Notes under the pieces: model-generated
What the model was told of the DNA's origin: nothing
What the model saw: the letters and a program-made list of their open reading frames with translations, nothing else
Database searches by the model: none
Source of the DNA: Opitutia bacterium
GTDB lineage: Bacteria > Verrucomicrobiota > Verrucomicrobiia > Opitutales > Opitutaceae
DNA length: 64,000 bases
NCBI GenBank assembly: GCA_016217545.1
Contig: JACRHT010000012.1
Coordinates: 620,001-684,000, forward strand
Direction of reading: 5' to 3'
Position numbers and translations under genes: made by a program
Shown here: positions 28,019-35,831 of the stretch, one piece after another
How the letters are laid out: every line of letters starts with the position of its first letter
Position numbering within the stretch: position 1 is the first letter of the stretch

Positions 28019-31000
28019 CTAACGCGGTGAGCCGCAGAAATTGGTTCCGGCTGGCGCGGCTTGATCGCGGACCAGGCTTTTCAACAGCACGTTGATCCAG
28101 TTCGGCTTGGTGGCGTCGAGCGGAGCCAAATCTAGTGCGAGTCCGCTGGTGTTGTTCTTGATGGAGCCGACGCGCCAGCGTCCCGGGCGCTTGCCTCCAC
28201 GAAGCTCGATGATCTGGCCGTTCCGCAGCAACCATGGGGCCTTGCCGCCGTTGCGCGCCTTAAGTTCCGCCAAGCTGCGCCACACTTGGCGGTGCGGCAC
28301 GATGATGAAGCGCTCTTCCGGTAGCAGCGTCGCGTCGTCAAGGATGGCGACGCCGAAATTGTCGGTCACGACGCGCACGCCCTTGAGCGCGGCAAGCTTG
28401 CCGCCGACCAGACCGAAGGCTTTCGCGGTCGGCTCGTTCGTGATCTTGGCGGTCGGCCGATTGCCGTCGGCATCGCGGGGAGCGCGCTGGCGCAGCTTCA
28501 CGCGGCCGTCGGCGGATTCGAGCACGCGGCGCGTGTTTTCCTCCAGTCGCAGCCCGCTCATGTCGGCGGGGACGTGCTGCACGACGCGGCGCTCGGCGAG
28601 GCGAGTGCGGATTTGCTTGTCCAGCGCCGGGTGGTTTTCGAGCAGGCCGCGCAAGCGCCACTTGCCCTCGGCGTCGATGTCCACGGGCACTTGCGAACGG
28701 AGCCAGTCGCGGTCGGCGGCGGCGATTTTGCGTTGCTGCAAGAGTGCGACGAGACGGGTCAGCAGGGCGCCGTTGTGGGGCAGGAGCGCGCTGGCGTAGC
28801 CGAGCGTGATGGCGTCCACGGCGTGGTGGAGATGGGTGATGCTGCGAATCTCGGACTTCTCGCGGAGCATCTTGCCGTCGGAGTCGAGCACCGTGGGGCA
28901 GACGGTCGCGAGGCAATCCATGAGGCGCCACTCCTTGCGCACGGCGCCGGTGACGCTGCCGGGCAACGCGACGAGATCGTGATCGGCGAGATGAGGCAGC
29001 GCGCGGCGCACGGCGATGCGCGCGAGTCGCGTGAGTTGCGAGGTCTGCGTGAGCTGACCGGGCGTGAAGTCGCGCTCTTTTTCGGTGTAGGATTCGAGGA
29101 GGAAGAATTCCTTGCGGCGGCGTTTGCGGCGCGCGTCGTCGTCGTGGCCGCGCGAGTCGAGTCGCGCGACGAACTCCTTGAACCGCTGCGGCGTCATGAT
29201 CGAGAGGTGCGCCGCGCCGGGCACGGGTTGACCGCCGCACTCCTGAATAAATTGCCACGCGGTGCGTTTGTCCTTCCAGCGGTTCACGGCGGGGAAGGTG
29301 ACAGCGAGCGAGTCGAGCGAATCGCTCGGGCGCATCGAACGCGGGATGATGTGGTCGAGGTCCACCACGCCGTCGCGCAGGTGGACGGCTTCGAACAACT
29401 CGCCGGTGTAGGGGCAGCGGCAGTCGAGATCGAGGGCGATGCGCGCTTTGCGGATGAGCGAGCCGTTGGGCTGGAGACCGGCGTCTTCGAGCCAGGTGAC
29501 GGCGTCGTGGTGGGACTTCAAGCGCAGGCCGAGGTCCTTGGCGATGTCCTGCGCCGTGAGCCCGGAGTGGTCGCGCAGTTCGCGATTCACTTCGATGGTC
29601 ACGCGGGTGAAGCGTGCGGCGTCACCGGCACCGTAGGCGGGATCGGCGACGAGGTCGCGGAGCAGGCGGCCGAGGATGAGGAGGCGGTGGCGGAGAAGAT
29701 GATTGTTGGTCTGCTGGTCGAAGGGGCGGCCTTCGCGATAGGCTTTCACCCGGTCGGTTTCCTCGAGGCAACCACCGCTGGCCTTCGGATCGCCTCCGGC
29801 GATGACCTCGTTGAAGGCCTTAGCGAGCAGCGGCCGCGCATAGGGCGCGCGGCCGCTGAGTGCGGCGAGGGCTTTGCCGAGATGCAGCGGCTGGGTGAGC
29901 GGATCGACGATGGCAGCGGGCTTTTTAGAGCGGGACTTCGCCTTGGCTGGCGCAGCGGTGGAGGCGGAGGCGAGCGTAGCGTCGAAGGCGGCGATGTCGC
30001 CGCTGTAGCTCGGGAGTTCCTCGCGTAGCGCGGCGAGCGTGGTGGAGTGCGCTTTGCCGTTGGCAGGATTGATGCGCCACCAGCGGTTGCGGGTGCGGGC
30101 GCGGAGTTTTTCCGGGAGCACGGGCCAGACAGCGCGGAGGTGCGGGTTTTCCTGGATCAGGGCTTGGACGGGATCGAGCACGAGGGCGCGCTCGGCGTCG
30201 GGGTGGAGGAAGAGATTGTCGAAGTTGTCGCGCTGGCGTCCGGGGAGCGCGCGCACGGCGTCGCGGAGTTCGGTCTTGGTGAGGCGTCCGTCGGCCGACA
30301 TGCGGGCGTGGAGCGTGGCGCGCTCGGCGACATTGAGCGGACGCAGCTGCGGATCGTCTCCCGTGGCGAGGCGGAGGTTGGCGAGCAGCATGGCCCAGCG
30401 GTAGCGGAGGAACTCAGGCGACTTCTTTGACGGGACCTTGGCGTCGCGCTCGGCGAGACGACGGGCTTCGGTCTCGGGGACACATTGCGCGCGCAGCTCG
30501 GCGTGGCGTGCGGCGGCGGTGTGCACGCAGCAGGCGATGATGCGGTTGTCGTAGCGCATCTGGAGTCGCCCGAAGAGCAGGCCGCCGCGAAAACGGCGTG
30601 GCAGCACGAGACCCGGAATCTTGGTGGCGCGGGCTTCATCCATCAGGGTGCGGATGAAGGTGTCGTCGAGGCCGGCGAGTTTGCCGACATGATGGGAGAG
30701 CAAGGTGCGGACTTCGGCGCGCACGATGTCGCGCGGGAAGGCGGCTTTTTGTTGGCGGAGATTCTTGGTCGGCTCGTGTGAGAGCGTGGCCGGGCCGTGC
30801 GGATCGACACCGAGCCAGCGGCAGACGGTTTCGGCCATGCTAGAGGTGCCATGTTTGGTCATCTCGTCTTTGGCGCGTTCGACTTTTTCGGTGTCATCGG
30901 CGGCGTCGGGATCGGAGGCGTCCGTTTCGCCCCAGGGTTCGTAGCCGCGATTATGCGCATACCAGCGGAGCACGGCCCACAATTCGGGCCAGATGAGGAG

Positions 31001-31336
31001 TGATTTGCCTTCGCTGGCGAGGACGCGCGCGGCCAGCTGCCAGGGCGCGGGGTGGCCGGTGCCGGGGGCATGGCGTGCGGCGAGGTCTGCCGTGGCGAGC
31101 GCGCCGAGGTGGGCGAGCAACTGCTCCATCCGACGGATGCGTGTCTTGGTGGCCCGGACGTGACGGCGCTGCTGGCGATGCAGACGGCGCTGCGAGGCGA
31201 GGGCGCTGTCTTTCTCGAACAGCACAACGCCGCAACCGACCAGATCGGGCGGAACGGCTGGGCCGTCGTTGGGTTGCAAGACGGCCCAGCCGATGGAGCT
31301 GTGGCCGATGTCTAACGCTAAACTTAACGTTTTCAT
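28019..31336 (-). CDS. cas9: CRISPR-associated endonuclease Cas9, type II-C
   Basis: 1105 residues, in the II-C size range. RuvC-I has Asp9 in SLALDIGHSSIGWAVLQ, then an Arg-rich bridge helix (RRLHRQQRRHVRATKTRIRR, about 53-72). RuvC-II Glu582 lies in VTIEVNRELRDHS. The HNH domain has CRCPYTGELF, catalytic His662 in DLDHIIPRS and Asn685 in NRWKDKRTAW. RuvC-III has His838 and Asp841 in HLHHAVDAITLGYA. All nuclease residues are present, so it should cut both strands. The C-terminal PAM-interacting region contains EERFIIVPHRQVWRSL and GRWRVGSIKNN. No Shine-Dalgarno sequence precedes the ATG; that stretch is instead occupied by a repeat-like motif. Confidence 0.98.
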   Translation of the reverse strand: MKTLSLALDIGHSSIGWAVLQPNDGPAVPPDLVGCGVVLFEKDSALASQRRLHRQQRRHVRATKTRIRRMEQLLAHLGALATADLAARHAPGTGHPAPWQLAARVLASEGKSLLIWPELWAVLRWYAHNRGYEPWGETDASDPDAADDTEKVERAKDEMTKHGTSSMAETVCRWLGVDPHGPATLSHEPTKNLRQQKAAFPRDIVRAEVRTLLSHHVGKLAGLDDTFIRTLMDEARATKIPGLVLPRRFRGGLLFGRLQMRYDNRIIACCVHTAAARHAELRAQCVPETEARRLAERDAKVPSKKSPEFLRYRWAMLLANLRLATGDDPQLRPLNVAERATLHARMSADGRLTKTELRDAVRALPGRQRDNFDNLFLHPDAERALVLDPVQALIQENPHLRAVWPVLPEKLRARTRNRWWRINPANGKAHSTTLAALREELPSYSGDIAAFDATLASASTAAPAKAKSRSKKPAAIVDPLTQPLHLGKALAALSGRAPYARPLLAKAFNEVIAGGDPKASGGCLEETDRVKAYREGRPFDQQTNNHLLRHRLLILGRLLRDLVADPAYGAGDAARFTRVTIEVNRELRDHSGLTAQDIAKDLGLRLKSHHDAVTWLEDAGLQPNGSLIRKARIALDLDCRCPYTGELFEAVHLRDGVVDLDHIIPRSMRPSDSLDSLAVTFPAVNRWKDKRTAWQFIQECGGQPVPGAAHLSIMTPQRFKEFVARLDSRGHDDDARRKRRRKEFFLLESYTEKERDFTPGQLTQTSQLTRLARIAVRRALPHLADHDLVALPGSVTGAVRKEWRLMDCLATVCPTVLDSDGKMLREKSEIRSITHLHHAVDAITLGYASALLPHNGALLTRLVALLQQRKIAAADRDWLRSQVPVDIDAEGKWRLRGLLENHPALDKQIRTRLAERRVVQHVPADMSGLRLEENTRRVLESADGRVKLRQRAPRDADGNRPTAKITNEPTAKAFGLVGGKLAALKGVRVVTDNFGVAILDDATLLPEERFIIVPHRQVWRSLAELKARNGGKAPWLLRNGQIIELRGGKRPGRWRVGSIKNNTSGLALDLAPLDATKPNWINVLLKSLVRDQAAPAGTNFCGSPR

Positions 31337-31344
31337 CGAGTTAA

Positions 31345-31360
31345 GGAATCAAAACAAAGC
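31345..31360 (+). other. Anti-repeat A / repeat mimic in the cas9 leader
   Basis: GGAATCAAAACAAAGC on the plus strand is complementary to the first 16 bases of the CRISPR repeat except for two C-A mismatches. Weaker similarity continues to TCGAG at 31336-31340, touching the cas9 start codon. On the minus strand the same bases form GCTTTGTTTTGATTCC, a near copy of the repeat, 8 bases before the cas9 ATG. It could be a second tracrRNA anti-repeat (plus strand) or a repeat mimic in cas9 mRNA (minus strand). Confidence 0.7.
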
Positions 31361-31385
31361 CCCAGAGCGTCTGTGAACTTGAGAA

Positions 31386-31445
31386 GGCTGTAGGTGAGAC
31401 TAGCGCTAGAGTTTGGACCTCTTTGATCAGCCCGCACCTACAGCC
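31386..31445. other. Long inverted repeat in cas9 upstream region
   Basis: GGCTGTAGGTG (31386-31396) and CACCTACAGCC (31435-31445) are perfect 11-bp complements separated by 38 bases that contain the palindrome CTAGCGCTAG (31400-31409). Either strand would form a stable stem: on the minus strand it lies in the predicted cas9 5' leader, on the plus strand it would follow anti-repeat A as a tracrRNA-like hairpin. Confidence 0.65.
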
Positions 31446-31466
31446 ATGTTTCAAGAAACGTGAAAA

Positions 31467-31495
31467 CTTACATTCCCTAGAGCAACTTAAGTCAA
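31467..31495 (-). promoter_or_regulatory. Putative cas operon promoter
   Basis: On the minus strand TTGACT (31490-31495) is followed after 17 bases by TGTAAG (31467-31472), a good -35 with a moderate -10. Transcription from here would give cas9 mRNA a leader of about 125 bases containing the 31386-31445 inverted repeat and the repeat mimic at 31345-31360. Confidence 0.45.
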
Positions 31496-31520
31496 TACCA
31501 ATCTGCATCGGAAACGAACG

Positions 31521-31574
31521 CAAGACGGCCGCCCAGCCGATGGAGCCGTGGCCGATGTCGAGTGAGAGGCTCAT
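31521..31574 (-). pseudogene. Duplicated 5' end of cas9 (RuvC-I fragment)
   Basis: Eighteen codons from an ATG at 31574 read MSLSLDIGHGSIGWAAVL, closely matching Cas9 residues MKTLSLALDIGHSSIGWAVL. Base identity is high from GACATCGGCCAC through GTCTTGC. After that the frame runs on to 31341 without any Cas9 similarity. The fragment is accompanied by its own copy of the anti-repeat-like motif (31619-31633), as the full cas9 is. It is best explained as a partial duplication or a recombination scar of an older cas9. Confidence 0.8.
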
Positions 31575-31604
31575 AGTTTGGGGTTGCGAAGGGAGGTGGC
31601 CGCG

Positions 31605-31730
31605 AGCTGACTGCCGTCGGAATCAAGACAAAGTAGTGAGCGCAGGCCGTTTCCCTGCCTTCGTTGGCACATCGGCAATACCAGCGCTTCAAGCTCAGGC
31701 GGCAGCAACACTGCCGCCTGTTGCGTTTCC
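31605..31730 (+). ncRNA. Candidate tracrRNA
   Basis: Anti-repeat core GGAATCAAGACAAAG at 31619-31633 pairs with the repeat start GCTTTGCCTTGATTCC with one mismatch and one G-U. It is followed by AGTGAGCGCAGG, a small hairpin GCAGG-CCGTTTC-CCTGC (31642-31658), a GTTGGCAC/CGGCAATACC region and a strong terminal hairpin AGGCGGCAG-CAACA-CTGCCGCCT (31697-31719) with TTGCGTTTCC after it. Anti-repeat, nexus-like hairpin and terminal stem in this order and about 110-125 nt total length fit type II-C tracrRNAs. Ends are estimated; no clear promoter is seen (a weak CATAGT -10 lies near 31573). Confidence 0.7.
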
Positions 31731-31894
31731 GGGGTCAGGCTTTCGAGGAAAGCGAAGGGCATTGTGACAAGCAGAGCGTTCCGCCTCGCTCTCGTGGGGG
31801 CGGCGGGATTCACGTGGCCCGTAGCCGCGGCAGGCTGAGGGTGGGCCGCCGAAGGGTCAAATCGGGAGTAGCCGGACGGCCACTGTGGCTCGTG

Positions 31895-31923
31895 TTGACT
31901 TTCAACAGGACGACCTGTTGATT
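31895..31923 (+). promoter_or_regulatory. padR promoter with embedded palindromic operator
   Basis: TTGACT (31895-31900) and TTGATT (31918-31923) are spaced 17 bp and form a plausible sigma-70 promoter. The spacer holds a perfect inverted repeat TCAACAGG-ACGA-CCTGTTGA (31902-31921) that overlaps the -10. This suits autorepression by the PadR protein encoded 7 bp downstream. Confidence 0.6.
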
Positions 31924-31929
31924 TCCAAC

Positions 31930-32271
31930 ATGAGCGAGCCCGACCGCACCGAACTCCTGCAAGGCACCCTCGACCTCCTGGTCCTCAAGACGCTCGCCAC
32001 GCTGGGCGAGCTGCACGGCTTCGGCATCGCGCGTCGCATCGAGCAGGTCTCCGGCGGCTCCGTGCTGCTCAATCAGGGCACAATCTATCCGGCGCTCGTG
32101 CGCCTCGAGGAGCAGGGCTGGATCGCCTCCGAGTGGGGCACGAGCGACAACAACCGCCGCGCGCGGTTCTACGCCATCACCGCGGCCGGCCGGAAACAGC
32201 TCAAGGAAGAGGTCGCCAACTGGCAGCGCGTCACCGCGCTCGTCGACGCCGTGCTCGCGGCGGAATCGTGA
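31930..32271 (+). CDS. PadR-family transcriptional regulator
   Basis: 113 residues from the ATG at 31930; a GTG at 31885 lies upstream of the predicted promoter, so it is excluded. Winged-helix start ELLQGTLDLLVLKTLATLGE and LHGFGIARRIEQVSGG, then NQGTIYPALVRLEEQGWIASEWG and RRARFYAITAAGRKQL are diagnostic of PadR. It precedes an ADOP-type permease on the same strand (58 bp, with a REP palindrome between), a frequent pairing in Acidobacteria and Verrucomicrobiota, and probably represses both. Confidence 0.93.
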   Translation: MSEPDRTELLQGTLDLLVLKTLATLGELHGFGIARRIEQVSGGSVLLNQGTIYPALVRLEEQGWIASEWGTSDNNRRARFYAITAAGRKQLKEEVANWQRVTALVDAVLAAES

Positions 32272-32297
32272 CCCCCGCACCGGATAAATCCACCTGA

Positions 32298-32319
32298 GCA
32301 GGCGGGACGCCTGCGCTAC
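32298..32319 (-). repeat. GTAG-type REP palindrome
   Basis: GCAGGC-GGGAC-GCCTGC stem followed by GCTAC (GTAG on the minus strand), placed between padR and the permease gene, where it may attenuate or stabilise the shared transcript. Confidence 0.55.
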
Positions 32320-32329
32320 TTTCCACGCC

Positions 32330-35029
32330 ATGAAACTCTGGACGAAACTCCGCCACCTCCTCGGTCGCCGCGCCCGCGTGGCGCGCCTCGAAGAGGAAAT
32401 GCGCACCCACATCGAGCAACTCACCGAGGAAAACGTCCGCCGCGGACTTGATCGCGTCGAGGCACGCCGCCAGGCGCACCTCGCGTTCGGCAACGTGCTC
32501 GCGACGCGCGAGGAGACCGAAGACGCGCTCGGCTGGCCCTCGCTCGAGGCCTGGGTGCACGATCTGCGCGTGGCGTGGCGCGGCCTGAGCCGGCGCCCGG
32601 CTTTCGCGCTCAGCCTGATTGCGGTGCTCATGTTGGGCACCGGGGCCACGACGGCGGTGTTCTCGCTCGTGCGCGGCGTGTTGCTCGAGCCGTTGCCAGT
32701 GCCGCATCCCGAGGAACTGCATCTCGTGTGCGCGCCGAATGGCGATCCCTTCGAACTCAGCGCGCCGACCGTCGATCGCCTCGGCCGCGAGGGCGTGCTC
32801 GCCGGTCGCGTGGCGGGCTACTCGTCGAATTCCCGCGCTGCGCTCCGCCTCGAAGGCGCGCCCGCGCAGCCGACGACGGTGCAATTCGTCTCCGGAAATT
32901 TCTTCGCCGCTCTCGGCGTTTCGACCGTGCGCGGTCGCGCGCTCAATCCCGCGGACGATGCGCCCGGCGCGCCGCAGGCGGTCGCGGTGGTCTCGCACGC
33001 GTTCTGGCAGAACAAGCTCGCCGGCGCCGCCGATGTGGTCGGCCGCGTGATCGATCTCAACGGCCAGAGCATCACCATCGTCGGTGTCGCGCCGAAATCG
33101 TTCACCGGCGTGTCGCTTGGCGACACGGGCGAATTGTGGCTGCCGCTCGGCTTGCACGCGCCGCTGCGCTGCAGTCCGTCGGCGTGGACGATTTCCGACG
33201 GACCGTTTCCGCTCGAAGCGTGGCGCCAATCCGACAATGCCGCGTGGCTCTCCGCGTTGGTGCGCCTGCCGGCCGGCGGCAGCGGCGCGCAGGGTCAGCT
33301 CGAGGCGGGGTGGCGGCCGCAACTCGACGCGGCGCTGCGCATCGTCACCGATCCGAAGACCGTGCAGGATTTCCGCAGTCGCGTGCCGAGCCTCGTGCCG
33401 AGCCCGCGGGGTTATTCGTCGACGCGCGACGAGTTTCGCCGCGTCGGCCTGACACTCACGTTGCTCGTCGCGGCGGTCGTGCTCGTGACGGCGGCGAATT
33501 CCGCGACGCTGCTGCTGCTGCGGGTGCTGTCGCGCGGACGCGAGCTGGGCGTGCGGCTCGCGCTCGGGGCGGGCCAATGGCGGCTCGCGCGCTCCGCGCT
33601 GATGGAGGGTCTGTTGCTCGCGCTGGCCGGCGCGACGGGCGGAGTGCTGTTGAGTTTGTGGCTGACGCCGCTGCTGACGACGTGGCTGGTGCCGTCGGCT
33701 TCCGGCAATCTGCCCGGAGTGGACTGGCAGCTCATCGGCGTGCTCGCCGCGCTCACGGTCGGGCTCGGACTCGCGATCGGTGCGGCGCCGGCGTGGCTCA
33801 GCGCGCGGCTGTCGCCGCAGAGCATCCTGCAGCAACGCGCGCTCGGCGCCGGCGGTTCGCTGCGGCTCGGTCGCGGCCTCATCGTGGCGCAGCTCGCGCT
33901 TTCGGTGATGTTGATTTCGATCGCGGGCGCGCTGGCGCTCGACCTGCGCCGGGTGTTGGCGGCGCATCCGGGTTACGAGCGGTCGACGGTCGTGCAGGCG
34001 TTCTTCAGCCTCCAGGCGGCGCGGATCCCGGCGGAAAAGCAGGACGCGGTCCTCGAGCACATTCGCCTGGCGGCGCGCGAGCTGCCGCAGGTGCGCTCCG
34101 TGGGCTTCGCCGCGAGCGGTGTGCTCAGCGGCAGCCGCTCGCGCAGCGGCACTTATTTCCGTGGCGAGGGCATCAACGCGCCGCGCGACAACATCCAGCA
34201 CGAGTGCATCGATGCCGGCTACTTTGAGGCGATGGGCATGTCGCTCCGGCGCGGTCGCGCGATCGCGGCGACGGACGACGCGGCGCATCCGCCGGTGGCC
34301 GTCATCAGCGAGCGGCTGGCGCGCGAGGTGTTTGGCGGCGCGGATCCGATCGGCCGCCGGTTCGGCTTCGACACGAACGCCGGTCCGGAGGACCGCGAGA
34401 TCGTCGGGATCGTGGCCGATGCGCGCGTGAATGGCGTGCGCGAGCTCCCGCCGGCGTTGATCTATACGCCGCTGGCGCAGTGGCAGTCACGACCGTCGTG
34501 CCTCGTGGTGCGGGTGGCGGGCGACGGCGTGGCCGCGCGCGTGGAATTGCAGAAGAAAATTTCGGCGGCGGAGCCGGGGATTTTGTTCACGCGTTGGGCG
34601 ACACTCGAGGAGCGGACCCAGCGTTGGATCGGCAACGATCTCGCCACGGTGCGGCTGACGGCGGGTTTCGGCCTGCTGGCGACGCTGCTGGCGGTGATTG
34701 GCGTGCTCGGCGCGCTCGGTTACCTGGTGGCGAGCCGCTCGCGGGAAATCGCCGTGCGACTCGCGATCGGAGCGGAGCCGGGCCGGGTTTGGCGCGGCGT
34801 GCTCCTGGATGCGGCGACGCTCGGTGTGCTCGGCGCGACGATCGGCGTGGGACTCGCGTTTCTCCTCCCGCGGTTGCTCGGCTCGTGGATGATGGCCGGC
34901 TTGCGCGCGGATGGGACGGCGATCGCGCTGGCCGCGGCGGCAGGATTACTCGCGGCGGTGATCGGCGGGCTGTTGCCGGCGCGACGGGCGGCGAAGGTCG
35001 ATCCGCTGGCGCTGCTCCGCGCGGAATGA
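32330..35029 (+). CDS. ADOP-type (MacB/FtsX-like) ABC transporter permease
   Basis: 899 residues. The N-terminal about 80 cytoplasmic residues (RVARLEEEMRTHIEQLTEEN, RRQAHLAFGN) are typical of acidobacterial duplicated orphan permeases. Two MacB/FtsX units follow: helix near 96-118 (FALSLIAVLMLGTGATTAVF), a large periplasmic MacB_PCD domain, three helices (about 375-495), then a second PCD domain and three more helices ending with a PARRAAKVDPLALLRAE signature. The ATPase subunit is not adjacent, hence 'orphan'. Likely role: tripartite-style export of peptides, lipids or toxins. Controlled by the PadR upstream; converges on the nitrilase gene. Confidence 0.92.
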   Translation: MKLWTKLRHLLGRRARVARLEEEMRTHIEQLTEENVRRGLDRVEARRQAHLAFGNVLATREETEDALGWPSLEAWVHDLRVAWRGLSRRPAFALSLIAVLMLGTGATTAVFSLVRGVLLEPLPVPHPEELHLVCAPNGDPFELSAPTVDRLGREGVLAGRVAGYSSNSRAALRLEGAPAQPTTVQFVSGNFFAALGVSTVRGRALNPADDAPGAPQAVAVVSHAFWQNKLAGAADVVGRVIDLNGQSITIVGVAPKSFTGVSLGDTGELWLPLGLHAPLRCSPSAWTISDGPFPLEAWRQSDNAAWLSALVRLPAGGSGAQGQLEAGWRPQLDAALRIVTDPKTVQDFRSRVPSLVPSPRGYSSTRDEFRRVGLTLTLLVAAVVLVTAANSATLLLLRVLSRGRELGVRLALGAGQWRLARSALMEGLLLALAGATGGVLLSLWLTPLLTTWLVPSASGNLPGVDWQLIGVLAALTVGLGLAIGAAPAWLSARLSPQSILQQRALGAGGSLRLGRGLIVAQLALSVMLISIAGALALDLRRVLAAHPGYERSTVVQAFFSLQAARIPAEKQDAVLEHIRLAARELPQVRSVGFAASGVLSGSRSRSGTYFRGEGINAPRDNIQHECIDAGYFEAMGMSLRRGRAIAATDDAAHPPVAVISERLAREVFGGADPIGRRFGFDTNAGPEDREIVGIVADARVNGVRELPPALIYTPLAQWQSRPSCLVVRVAGDGVAARVELQKKISAAEPGILFTRWATLEERTQRWIGNDLATVRLTAGFGLLATLLAVIGVLGALGYLVASRSREIAVRLAIGAEPGRVWRGVLLDAATLGVLGATIGVGLAFLLPRLLGSWMMAGLRADGTAIALAAAAGLLAAVIGGLLPARRAAKVDPLALLRAE

Positions 35030-35042
35030 GGACAGGAGCGAT

Positions 35043-35807
35043 TTACCGCAGCAGGGCGTAGCGCGGATAAGTGCGCTTGGCTTCCTCCGCGAGGGCGAGA
35101 TCGCAGTCGACCGTCGCGAACGGCCGGTCGGCGGACGTCGTGGCGAGGACGCGGCCGTCCGGATCGATAATCCACCCGCAGCCGCCGAAGCTCCCGTCGC
35201 TCGCGGCACGATTCGAGGAAACGGAAAATGCGCCGGAAACGATCGCGGCGACGCGGCCGCCGAGCAGCCACTTCTCCACGCTCTGCGAACCGGTGGCGCG
35301 CGGGGTGACCAGCAGATGAATGCCGGCGGCGGAGTAGGTGCGCGCGGCGTCCATGGCCCAGAGCTCGGTGCAGATGAGAAAGCCGAGGCGGGTGGCTCCG
35401 GCTTGGCCGGCCGTGAACACGTCGGGGCCGTGATGATACCACGAGGCTTCGTGGAAGCCTTCCTCCTCGGGGAGGTAGCGCTTGGCGTGGACGTCGGTGA
35501 GGCCGTGCTCGCGCGACCAAACGCAGCCGACGTTGAGGCGCGTGGCGCCTTGATTCACGGCGCGGGTGGTGAGGACGAGCGGAGCGTGCAGTTCGGCGAG
35601 TCGGTCGCGTCCGCGCTCGTGTGCGGCGACGACGTCGGCCCAGACCGTCGGCGAGAAATTCTGCTCGCGCGCGAACCACGAGTGAAACGGCAGCTCGGGC
35701 AGGACCACGAGTTCGCTGCGTTCGACGGCGGCATGTTCGGCGAGGGCGTGCCACGCGGTTTCGAACGCCGGGCGTTCGTCGGGGAGCTGGCAGACGGTGA
35801 TGCGCAT
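35043..35807 (-). CDS. Carbon-nitrogen hydrolase (nitrilase superfamily)
   Basis: 254 residues, the normal single-domain size. Catalytic triad Glu38 (LVVLPELPFHSWF), Lys109 (DVHAKRYLPEEEGFHE) and Cys146 (RLGFLICTELWAMDAART) is complete. It hydrolyses an amide or nitrile bond; the substrate class (amidase versus nitrilase) is not clear from sequence. It is the last gene of a three-gene minus-strand operon after a GNAT acetyltransferase and a cupin (24-bp gaps). Confidence 0.92.
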   Translation of the reverse strand: MRITVCQLPDERPAFETAWHALAEHAAVERSELVVLPELPFHSWFAREQNFSPTVWADVVAAHERGRDRLAELHAPLVLTTRAVNQGATRLNVGCVWSREHGLTDVHAKRYLPEEEGFHEASWYHHGPDVFTAGQAGATRLGFLICTELWAMDAARTYSAAGIHLLVTPRATGSQSVEKWLLGGRVAAIVSGAFSVSSNRAASDGSFGGCGWIIDPDGRVLATTSADRPFATVDCDLALAEEAKRTYPRYALLR

Positions 35808-35831
35808 GGAGGAGGGCGATGGGTGGCCGGC

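Noticed and set aside
31341-31574. A 77-residue protein gene reading leftward from 31574
   Set aside because: Only the first 18 codons resemble Cas9; the remainder has no similarity and covers the predicted cas promoter and leader. Annotated as a cas9 fragment instead.
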